Source: an uncultured Collinsella sp.
GTDB taxonomy: Bacteria > Actinomycetota > Coriobacteriia > Coriobacteriales > Coriobacteriaceae
Direction: 5' to 3'
Length of the DNA stretch: 9,321 nt
Assembly: GCA_905204635.1 (NCBI GenBank)
Contig: CAJLAN010000050.1
Location: 1-9,321 of the forward strand
Under the pieces are notes generated by a model. It worked only from the letters and a program-made list of their open reading frames with translations, had not been told where the DNA came from and did not search any database. The position numbers and the translations under genes were made by a program. Below are positions 1-5,269 of the stretch, piece after piece (within the stretch, counting starts at the first letter, position 1; the number at the start of each line of letters is the position of its first letter).

Positions 1-130
1 AACAAATCCAAGTTAGACCATTTCAAATGGTTCGATGTCTGCCCGGATGCGACACATCTGGTGTGTCCATCCTCGCAGTATCCGGTTCTCAAGGTGCACG
101 CCTGCGCCGGTTCCCGGTTGCACCGGGCCG
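1..130 (-). promoter_or_regulatory. rRNA operon leader-like segment (boxB hairpin, boxA-like element)
   Basis: On the minus strand this stretch has, in order, a 5-bp hairpin CCCGG/CCGGG (113-127), the element CCTTGAGAAC (85-94), a bulged 11-bp stem-loop (45-72) and a perfect 7-bp inverted repeat around a single base (17-31). Leaders of actinobacterial rRNA operons carry a TTTGAGAAC-type boxA after a hairpin, followed by processing stems just before the mature rRNA, so the arrangement fits a leader whose rRNA gene would begin beyond position 1 outside the window. A 16S-23S spacer is excluded unless the 16S gene has been lost, because there is no 16S sequence upstream. No convincing rRNA promoter was found between 130 and 400. 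The identification rests on motif resemblance and order only. Confidence 0.42.
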
Positions 131-404
131 CGCGGCAAGGAGATATATTGCCAGACCGGAGGGGCCCCGTGGGCGGGAATCGCGCACTCCATATTTTGTT
201 CACAAATGAATAGGTCCCTCAGTCGCATCGCTGAGGTTAAAACTGAAGCATTGGCTTCTGATATTGGCGATGACCAGCTGTTTTATGAGTATTGAGACAT
301 CGGTCATCTCTGGAGCGCTACTTTACTCCAAAGGCATCAGCTATTTGTTTCCCATCGGTAAAAGGCGGGTTTTGTTCGCCAAGCGTTCTTATATATAGAT
401 AGAT
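131..404. other. Intergenic stretch without a recognisable gene
   Basis: No open frame here looks like a conserved protein. The longest plausible small frame (206-295, plus, 29 codons) has no ribosome binding site. Three hairpins follow each other: CCTCAG/CTGAGG (217-236), GAAGC/GCTTC (245-258) and GATGACC/GGTCATC (269-308). If the segment at 1-130 is an rRNA leader, the rRNA promoter region should lie here, but no good -35/-10 pair is visible on the minus strand. Confidence 0.5.
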
Positions 405-430
405 ACGGGTTCGAACCCGTGCACCGGCAA
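405..430. repeat. Direct repeat copy A with 16-bp palindrome
   Basis: The 26 bases here recur exactly at 582-607. The first 16, ACGGGTTCGAACCCGT, form a perfect palindrome, and the remaining ten are GCACCGGCAA. The core GGTTCGAA resembles a tRNA T-loop, but the pairing register is wrong for a 5-bp T-stem with a 7-nt loop, so this is better described as a palindrome than a tRNA fragment. On the minus strand it lies just after the T-tract of a terminator, as copy B does. Confidence 0.85.
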
Positions 431-431
431 C

Positions 432-463
432 AAAAAAGCGGCCGGCATCCGCCAGTCGCTTTT
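432..463 (-). terminator. Intrinsic terminator after the tRNA-Lys remnant
   Basis: On the minus strand GCGACTGGC (459-451) pairs with GCCGGCCGC (446-438) around a 4-nt loop, with one A-C mismatch and one G-U pair, followed by six T (437-432). Flanking AAAA/TTTT extends the stem. It sits at the same distance from the tRNA-Lys 3'-end remnant as the terminator at 606-637 does from the intact tRNA, so it is the diverged sister of that terminator. Confidence 0.75.
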
Positions 464-471
464 CTATTCTA

Positions 472-491
472 TGGTGGGCCGTCAGGGGTTC
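472..491 (-). pseudogene. tRNA-Lys 3'-end remnant
   Basis: Twenty bases identical to positions 646-665, the 3' end of the intact tRNA-Lys (part of the T-loop, 3' T-stem, 3' acceptor strand, discriminator and CCA). Nothing of the D-arm, anticodon arm or 5' acceptor strand is present; identity stops abruptly at 491, where a GC-rich hairpin block begins. It cannot make a tRNA. It could be the relic of a tandem tRNA-Lys duplication or the distal direct repeat left by an element that integrated at the tRNA 3' end. Confidence 0.8.
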
Positions 492-581
492 AGCCTGCTT
501 CGCAGGCGGCCGCTGCGGCGCTTTCGCGCCTTGCGCGCTGCGCTGACAAACGCTCACGCGTTTACTCAGCTCCGCGCCCCG
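492..581. repeat. GC-rich tandem hairpin block
   Basis: Short hairpins packed end to end: GCCTGC-TTC-GCAGGC (493-507), GGCGC-TTTC-GCGCC (517-530), and a longer one at 542-570 with a 12-pair stem including one G-U pair and a single bulge, closed by TCAC. Read on the minus strand two of the loops are GNRA tetraloops (GAAA, GTGA), which points to an RNA made from the minus strand or to a REP-like palindromic repeat. The block fills the place where the promoter and 5' part of a second tRNA-Lys would be expected. Whether it occurs elsewhere in the genome cannot be seen here. Confidence 0.5.
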
Positions 582-607
582 ACGGGTTCGAACCCGTGCA
601 CCGGCAA
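582..607. repeat. Direct repeat copy B with 16-bp palindrome
   Basis: Exact second copy of the 26 bases at 405-430, 177 bases away, including the perfect palindrome ACGGGTTCGAACCCGT at 582-597. On the minus strand it begins within the run of T that ends the tRNA-Lys terminator. Together with the tRNA 3' ends it defines a duplicated module of roughly 85-90 bp. Confidence 0.85.
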
Positions 608-637
608 AAAAAGCGACCAACCGGAGTTGATCGCTTT
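606..637 (-). terminator. Intrinsic terminator of tRNA-Lys
   Basis: On the minus strand GCGATCAAC (634-626) pairs with GTTGGTCGC (621-613) around the loop TCCG, a 9-bp stem with one G-U pair, extended by AAA/TTT, followed by seven T (612-606). It begins about 10 nt after the tRNA CCA end. This is a textbook Rho-independent terminator for a single-gene tRNA transcript. Confidence 0.88.
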
Positions 638-645
638 CTATTCCA

Positions 646-721
646 TGGTGGGCCGTCAGGGGTTCGAACCCTGGACCTTGGGATTAAAAGTCCCCTGCTC
701 TGCCAGCTGAGCTAACGGCCC
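646..721 (-). tRNA. tRNA-Lys (anticodon UUU)
   Basis: The 76 bases fold as a cloverleaf on the minus strand: acceptor GGGCCGT (721-715) with ACGGCCC, D-stem GCTC/GAGC, anticodon loop CTTTTAA giving anticodon TTT, T-arm CAGGG-TTCGAAC-CCCTG, discriminator A and an encoded CCA. The top pair of the anticodon stem is G-A instead of Watson-Crick. It reads AAA and AAG lysine codons. A promoter lies immediately upstream (731-759) and a terminator immediately downstream, so it is transcribed alone. A truncated copy of its 3' end lies at 472-491. Confidence 0.96.
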
Positions 722-730
722 GCGGGTGGC

Positions 731-759
731 ATTGTACCACGGTCTGGGACTATTCCCAA
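731..759 (-). promoter_or_regulatory. tRNA-Lys promoter
   Basis: On the minus strand TTGGGA (759-754), a 17-bp spacer and TACAAT (736-731) form a good sigma-70-type promoter with an extended -10 TGG just before TACAAT. Initiation would fall a few bases before the tRNA 5' end at 721. The -35 hexamer lies inside the last codons (Ser-Trp-Glu) of the aminopeptidase gene, so gene end and promoter share bases. Confidence 0.75.
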
Positions 760-2030
760 CTCCATTGGCCGTTCTGGAAAATCACAACTTCACGTCCATC
801 AGGCGTAATGCCCGTAATATCGATGTCGTCCGTGCCGATCATAAAATCGACGTGCGTGCTCGAGACGTTAACACCATGCTCCAGGAGCTCCTCCTTGGAC
901 ATGTCGTACCCACCCTCGATGCATTCGGGGAAACCGACACCTAGCGCGAGATGGCAGCTAGCGTTCTCGTCATAGAGCGTATCGTAGAACAGAACACCAC
1001 TTTCGCGGATCGGCGTGTTCTTGGAAATGAGCGCGACCTCTCCCAGGTGAGCAGCGCCCTCGTCAGTATCGATGATACTTGCGAGCGTTGCCTTGCCCAC
1101 GCGGGCGTCGTAGTCCACCACGCGGCCGCCCTCGAACTTAATCCAAAAATCGTCGACTTTATTGCCGTGGTGGATGAGCGGCATGGCCGAGTACACGATA
1201 CCGTCGGCGCGCATGCGATCGGGCGAAGTGAAGACTTCCTCGGTGGGAATGTTGGGGAAGAAGGGGTGCCCATCGGGCGTCTTGCCCTTGCCGCCGGCCC
1301 ACTCGTGACCCTTCGTCATGCCAATCGTCAGATCGGTTCCATTTGCCGCGGTGTAATGCAGGCAGTCGAAACGATTGTCGTTCAGGAAACGCAGGTTCTT
1401 TTCGAATGCGGCGTCATGGAGCTCCCAGTCGCTCTCTGGGTCCTGGCCATCGGCGCGAGCGGTGTGCAGAATCGCATTCCACAGCTTATAGATTGCAACC
1501 TCATCGGCGTCTCCCGGGAACACCTCGCGCGCCCAAGCCACGACCGGAGCGCCGGCGATGCACCACGGATTGATGTTGTAATCCAGTCCACGGCGGAAAA
1601 CTTTGCACTGCGTGTTCTTTGCCTTAGAAGCTGCAGCGGGCTTAGCGGGATCGATGCCCTTAAGGGCGGCGGGGTCCGCACCCTCGATAAAGATAAAGCA
1701 GGCACCGTCCTGGGCCAGGGAATCCAGCTGCAGGCGCTTCCACTCGGGCGTCTGCTCAAAATAGCTTTTCTCGACATGCTCGTACGTGAGCCTCGTCACG
1801 GCATCATCGGCCCAGATGACCGTCACGTGGCCGGCGCCGGCAGCATAGGCCTCCGCGACCACCACGCGCGCAAACGGCGCGCACTCAACCGGAGACTGAA
1901 CGACAACTTCCTGGCCGGGCTTAACGTTTACGCCCTTGCGGACAACCAGGCGCGCATAGTTTTTAATCTTGGGCTCCAGGGACTTCATACCCTCCAGGGC
2001 CTCTTCGACCGTCAGGGCAGCTCGAATCAT
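750..2030 (-). CDS. M29-family metallo-aminopeptidase (AmpS/AmpT/PepS type)
   Basis: Cytosolic metal-dependent aminopeptidase that removes N-terminal residues from peptides, in peptide turnover. Of 426 residues, close to the usual 410-420. The M29 metal ligands are visible, numbered from the Met chosen here: Glu265 in PTEEVFTSP, Glu331 in LGEVAL, His360 in SCHLALG, and His393 and Asp395 in STHVDFMIG; their spacing matches family members. There is no signal peptide or membrane segment. The ATG at 2030 was chosen because GGAG (2040-2037) lies 6 nt upstream; an in-frame ATG four codons earlier (2042) is included in that ribosome binding site region and lacks its own. The gene follows a strong terminator by only about 20 bp, and its 3' end carries the tRNA-Lys promoter. 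Family is clear; the substrate preference is not. Confidence 0.93.
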   Translation of the reverse strand: MIRAALTVEEALEGMKSLEPKIKNYARLVVRKGVNVKPGQEVVVQSPVECAPFARVVVAEAYAAGAGHVTVIWADDAVTRLTYEHVEKSYFEQTPEWKRLQLDSLAQDGACFIFIEGADPAALKGIDPAKPAAASKAKNTQCKVFRRGLDYNINPWCIAGAPVVAWAREVFPGDADEVAIYKLWNAILHTARADGQDPESDWELHDAAFEKNLRFLNDNRFDCLHYTAANGTDLTIGMTKGHEWAGGKGKTPDGHPFFPNIPTEEVFTSPDRMRADGIVYSAMPLIHHGNKVDDFWIKFEGGRVVDYDARVGKATLASIIDTDEGAAHLGEVALISKNTPIRESGVLFYDTLYDENASCHLALGVGFPECIEGGYDMSKEELLEHGVNVSSTHVDFMIGTDDIDITGITPDGREVVIFQNGQWSWE

Positions 2031-2058
2031 GTGCCACTCCATCTATCTATAGAACAGT

Positions 2059-2089
2059 AAAAAGGCGCGCCGCAAAAACGACGCGCCTT
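2059..2089 (-). terminator. Intrinsic terminator downstream of the purC unit
   Basis: On the minus strand AAGGCGCG (2089-2082) pairs with CGCGCCTT (2069-2062), an 8-bp GC-rich stem with a 12-nt loop that can pair further, followed by a run of T (2063-2059). It ends the transcript carrying purC and the small membrane protein. The T-run ends about 18 nt before the aminopeptidase ribosome binding site, which leaves almost no room for a promoter. Confidence 0.85.
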
Positions 2090-2119
2090 ATATCTTAGCG
2101 ATAAGTATGTATGCAAACG

Positions 2120-2695
2120 CTACTTCTTCTTGGAGTCCTTCTTGTCCTCCTCGGCAGCTGCGCGCTCGATAAGAGCGTTGAGCTTGTTCTCGGACATGCC
2201 CTCGGCCTGCGCGCGGTACATGTTGCGCAAGGGACGAATACGAGCGAAGTCGTAGATAAAGTCACCTAGGATGATGACATAGGACAAAACGATGCCGACC
2301 ATCTGGACAGGGCTGGACACCATGCCAGCGGGAGCGAAGTACAGCGAGGCCCAAATTGCCACGACGAGCACCATGCCAATGGCGAGCACAATCCACCAGA
2401 TGCGACGGCGCTTGGTGTAGTCCTCGTCCTGCTTGAGGAGGATATTCGACACCGTATAGATGCGGTCCTCCTTGGCGCGCTGCTTAGCCTTGCGGGCGCG
2501 CTTCTCCTCTTTAGAGAGGCCCTCGAGGTTCTCGCCCTTCTCGAGCTCTTTGCGGCGTGCCTTAGACGAAGCCGGCACGACGCGAACGGAGCTCGCTGCT
2601 TGGCGGGCGGGCTTAGCAGATGCGGCAGACTTGCGCGCAACCCCGGTAACTTCGTGGGATTGCGTGCGCTTGTTCGTGGCGCTACGGGTACTCAC
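2120..2695 (-). CDS. Small basic two-helix membrane protein, function unknown
   Basis: Not recognised as a named family. The 191 residues divide into a very basic, Ala/Ser/Lys/Arg-rich and probably disordered N-terminal part (1-98, with a Lys/Arg/Glu-rich helical stretch at about 45-78), two predicted membrane helices (about 99-121 and 131-150) and a charged C-terminal tail (151-191) ending in a Lys cluster. Both tails are expected on the cytoplasmic side. The layout recalls small actinobacterial DUF3043-type membrane proteins, but this is only topology. The start is a GTG directly after the purC stop (TAAGTG), with AGGAG 9 nt upstream inside the end of purC, so translation is coupled to purC. 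A strong terminator follows. The link to purC is positional and implies no role in purine synthesis. Confidence 0.82.
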   Translation of the reverse strand: MSTRSATNKRTQSHEVTGVARKSAASAKPARQAASSVRVVPASSKARRKELEKGENLEGLSKEEKRARKAKQRAKEDRIYTVSNILLKQDEDYTKRRRIWWIVLAIGMVLVVAIWASLYFAPAGMVSSPVQMVGIVLSYVIILGDFIYDFARIRPLRNMYRAQAEGMSENKLNALIERAAAEEDKKDSKKK

Positions 2696-3583
2696 TTATG
2701 CGTTCTCCTTCATGCTTGTGAACTGGGAGCCCGTGATGATCTGGAAGGCCTCGCGATAGCGCTCGGACGTGCCATCGATGACCTCGGCGGGCAGGTGCGG
2801 GGTCTCCCCCGTCATATCCCAGTTGGCCTTGAGCCAATTGCGGACGAATTGCTTGTCGTAGCTAGGCTGGATCTTGCCCTCCTCGTAGCTGGCAGCAGGC
2901 CAGAAACGGCTGGAGTCGGGCGTGAGGCACTCGTCGATCAGCGTGACCTTGCCATCGATGACACCAAACTCGAACTTGGTGTCGGCAATGATGATGCCAC
3001 GGGTCGCGGCGTACTCGGCAGCGGCCTTGTAGATCTTGAGGGAAAGGTCACGAATCTGCGTGGCGATGTCCTCGCCCACGATCTCGCAGCAACGCTCGAA
3101 CGAGATGTTCTCGTCGTGGTCACCGATCTCGGCCTTCGTGGACGGCGTGAACAACGGCTCGGGAAGCTTGGAAGCCTCGGTCAGGCCCTCAGGCAGCTGG
3201 ATGCCGCAGACGGTGCCGTTCTCGTCGTAGGTCTTCTTGCCCGAACCGGTCAGATAGCCGCGGACGATGCACTCGATAGGAATCGTCTGGGCCTTCTTAA
3301 CCAGCATGGCGCGGCCAGCGAGGTAGTCACGATACTCAGCAAACTCCTCGGGGAAATCCGCCGGGTCGATGGAAACGAGATGGTTGGGGACGATGTCGGC
3401 AAACTTATCGAACCAGAATGCCGAGATGCGATTGAGCACCTCTCCCTTAAACGGAATCTCGTCGGGAAGAATGAAGTCGAACGCAGAAATGCGGTCGGTG
3501 GCGACCATCAGCAGGTTTTCACCGGCATCGTAAATATCACGAACCTTGCCACGGGAATCCGGACGACGCTCCATCGTTGTCAC
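2696..3583 (-). CDS. purC: Phosphoribosylaminoimidazole-succinocarboxamide synthase (SAICAR synthase)
   Basis: Joins CAIR and aspartate with ATP to give SAICAR in de novo purine synthesis, in the cytosol. Of 295 residues, the longer PurC form rather than the roughly 240-residue E. coli type. Visible motifs: GKVRDIY (12-18) and ATDRISAFD (28-36) in the nucleotide-binding N-terminal part, VRGYLTGSG (107-115), DTKFEFG (201-207), DECLTPDSSRFW (217-228) and SYDKQFVR (241-248). The GTG at 3583 was chosen because AGGAG (3596-3592) lies 8 nt upstream; a GTG at 3592 overlaps that site and an ATG at 3574 is too far away. The small membrane protein follows without a gap. PurB, which acts on the PurC product, is encoded about 4 kb upstream in transcription order but in a separate unit. 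Confidence 0.95.
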   Translation of the reverse strand: MTTMERRPDSRGKVRDIYDAGENLLMVATDRISAFDFILPDEIPFKGEVLNRISAFWFDKFADIVPNHLVSIDPADFPEEFAEYRDYLAGRAMLVKKAQTIPIECIVRGYLTGSGKKTYDENGTVCGIQLPEGLTEASKLPEPLFTPSTKAEIGDHDENISFERCCEIVGEDIATQIRDLSLKIYKAAAEYAATRGIIIADTKFEFGVIDGKVTLIDECLTPDSSRFWPAASYEEGKIQPSYDKQFVRNWLKANWDMTGETPHLPAEVIDGTSERYREAFQIITGSQFTSMKENA

Positions 3584-3591
3584 GTGAGTCA

Positions 3592-3596
3592 CTCCT
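3592..3596 (-). promoter_or_regulatory. purC ribosome binding site
   Basis: AGGAG on the minus strand, 8 nt before the GTG at 3583. It decides between three candidate starts: the GTG at 3592 overlaps it and the ATG at 3574 is 17 nt away. Confidence 0.65.
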
Positions 3597-3614
3597 TACC
3601 TAAATACGACAGAA

Positions 3615-3634
3615 ATGCGGGTTCTTTCCCGCAT
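3615..3634 (-). terminator. Weak terminator or attenuator between kinase gene and purC
   Basis: A perfect 7-bp inverted repeat ATGCGGG/CCCGCAT with a 6-nt loop, followed on the minus strand by TTTCTG, a poor T-tract. It lies 60 nt after the kinase stop and about 30 nt before the purC start. It may end the two-component transcript only partly, since no good separate purC promoter is visible. Confidence 0.5.
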
Positions 3635-3692
3635 GTTTTCGCAAACTCGGAGCGGCAGGGACGCGGCCCCTCCTTCACCGAATAGCGAAAAG

Positions 3693-5258
3693 CTAGTGCT
3701 CCATTGTAGTAGATGCCGCGTCCGCCGTGTGCTCGCGGGGCAGATGAATTGTAAAAGTCGTACCCTTTCCAAGCTCCGACTCCACGGATATGTAGCCATG
3801 GTGACGCTCGACGATCTGCTTGGTCACGGCGAGGCCGACGCCCAGGCCGCCAGCTTCGCGGGCGCGGCTGGCATCGGCGCGCCAAAACCGCCCGAAAATG
3901 CGCGACAGATCGTCCTTGGCAATACCGATGCCGGTATCAGAAACGGCAATGCTGACGTGCCTGCGGTCACTGAGCACCGACACCACGACCCAACCGCCCT
4001 CGGGGGTGTAGCGCATGGCGTTGCTCATGAGGTTGATAACACATTGCGTGATCATGTCGGGATCGGCCTCGACGACATCGTCGTGCCCTTGGGTTTCATC
4101 TGCAAAGCGAAGACGAAGGTCACGGTCGGCAAACAGACGCTCCTGGCCGTTCACAATCGATCGCACGAACGGAACCATGTCCACCGGTTCTAGATTGAGC
4201 GGAGCCGTGCTGTTTTCCATACGCGATAGGTCGAGCATCTGCTGCACCAGACGAGCCAGGCGACGCGTCTCGGAAGCAACGGTCTCCAAATGCTCATCGT
4301 CGGTGGGATACACGCCATCCTGCATGGCCTCGACCGTTGCGAGCATGGCCATAAGCGGCGTACGAAGCTCGTGTGCGACATCCGAGGTCAGGCGCTTTTC
4401 GTGCTTCATATCTTTCTCGAGCGAGGTGGCCATCTCGTCAAAGGTCTCACCCAGCTGATCGATTTCATCGTCGCCGCGCAAACCGGTACGAGCGGACAAA
4501 TCGCCGTCGCGAATTTGCTTGGCCGTGCTCGTAATACGATGAATCGGCTTGGTGAGCATGCGAGACACGAGCGATCCGATAACGACCGAAATGCAGATTG
4601 CAACAACCGCGGCGAGGGCCATGGCGTTAAAGGTCTTCTCCCTAAACGCAGAATCTGCCTTGGTGAGCAGAGCGTCGGAGCCGATGGCCCACAGCTTTAC
4701 CTGTCCGACATGCTCGCCGGAAGACGTTACAATCTCGACGTTAGCAACGCTATCGGAGTCGGTTGGAGCAGGCGAGACCGGGCTATGCGATGCCCTCTTG
4801 CCGCTCGTGTCGTCGGTCGTAGCCTGGTTTTCGCGTACATCGGCGGTGACGCTTGCCGAGGGCCAGGAATCGTCATAAACGATCACGCCCTTTTTATTGA
4901 CGACCTGCATGCCCAGATCGTCGGAAACCAAACTCGACGTTGCGACCGTGCGCAGTTCTCCCGCGGTCCAAGAGCCGTTTTCCTCATATGAGGTCGCCAA
5001 CTTCTCGGCAGCGGAATTTGCGATTTCGACGATATTGGAGCGTGTGTAATCCGAAAAAACCGTGCCCCACACAACAGAGACAACGCCCACCAGCACCAAT
5101 ACTGTCATGAGCGATGTCAGAGCAAAAGCAAGTGCCATGCGCGAGGGATAGCTCATCGTTGGCCGTGAATCGGAACGAGGCGTGTTCCAACTAGCCTTGG
5201 AACCCGCCTCGCTCTCCTGCTTGTGCTTTTGTCCGATTTCAAAGCGCGCAGGTGTCAT
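3693..5258 (-). CDS. Sensor histidine kinase, BaeS-like
   Basis: Membrane-bound sensor that phosphorylates itself on His and passes the phosphate to the adjacent response regulator. The 521 residues show a 40-residue cytoplasmic N-terminal tail, membrane helix 1 (about 41-66), an extracytoplasmic domain (about 67-208) with a Ser/Thr/Asp/Pro-rich low-complexity stretch (145-172), helix 2 (211-232), HAMP linker (233-285), dimerisation domain with DVAHELRTPL (His296), and an ATPase domain with N-box NLMSNAMRYTPEGG (Asn413), DTGIGI (441-446), IFGRFWRAD (454-462) and GGLGVGLAV (470-478). All catalytic motifs are intact. It starts 11 nt after the regulator stop with AGGG 9 nt upstream; Met35 would remove the tail but has no ribosome binding site. 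The HAMP/His region resembles BaeS, but the signal sensed is not identifiable. Confidence 0.93.
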   Translation of the reverse strand: MTPARFEIGQKHKQESEAGSKASWNTPRSDSRPTMSYPSRMALAFALTSLMTVLVLVGVVSVVWGTVFSDYTRSNIVEIANSAAEKLATSYEENGSWTAGELRTVATSSLVSDDLGMQVVNKKGVIVYDDSWPSASVTADVRENQATTDDTSGKRASHSPVSPAPTDSDSVANVEIVTSSGEHVGQVKLWAIGSDALLTKADSAFREKTFNAMALAAVVAICISVVIGSLVSRMLTKPIHRITSTAKQIRDGDLSARTGLRGDDEIDQLGETFDEMATSLEKDMKHEKRLTSDVAHELRTPLMAMLATVEAMQDGVYPTDDEHLETVASETRRLARLVQQMLDLSRMENSTAPLNLEPVDMVPFVRSIVNGQERLFADRDLRLRFADETQGHDDVVEADPDMITQCVINLMSNAMRYTPEGGWVVVSVLSDRRHVSIAVSDTGIGIAKDDLSRIFGRFWRADASRAREAGGLGVGLAVTKQIVERHHGYISVESELGKGTTFTIHLPREHTADAASTTMEH

Positions 5259-5269
5259 ATGTGATTTCC

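Noticed and set aside
206..295. Plus-strand small frame of 29 codons
   Set aside because: Composition looks protein-like, but there is no ribosome binding site or promoter, three hairpins overlap it and it matches no family I recognise.
582..597. Second tRNA gene suggested by GGTTCGAA
   Set aside because: The palindrome cannot form a 5-bp T-stem with a 7-nt loop, and no acceptor, D or anticodon arm is nearby.
405..607. CRISPR-like repeat pair
   Set aside because: Only two copies, a 151-bp interval that itself contains related sequence, and no cas genes in the window.
419..715. Plus-strand open frame of 98 codons across the tRNA-Lys duplication
   Set aside because: It reads through the antisense of a tRNA, two terminators and the hairpin block. 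The peptide ending GGPSGVRTLDLGIKSPLLCQLS-like is the familiar artefact of translating tRNA loci.
951..2060. Plus-strand 369-codon frame opposite the aminopeptidase gene
   Set aside because: Antisense shadow of a GC-rich gene; no family motif, while the minus-strand frame has all M29 metal ligands.
2600..3685. Plus-strand 361-codon frame opposite purC
   Set aside because: Antisense shadow spanning purC and parts of its neighbours; the sequence is low in motifs and rich in Leu/Asp/Val from reversed codons.
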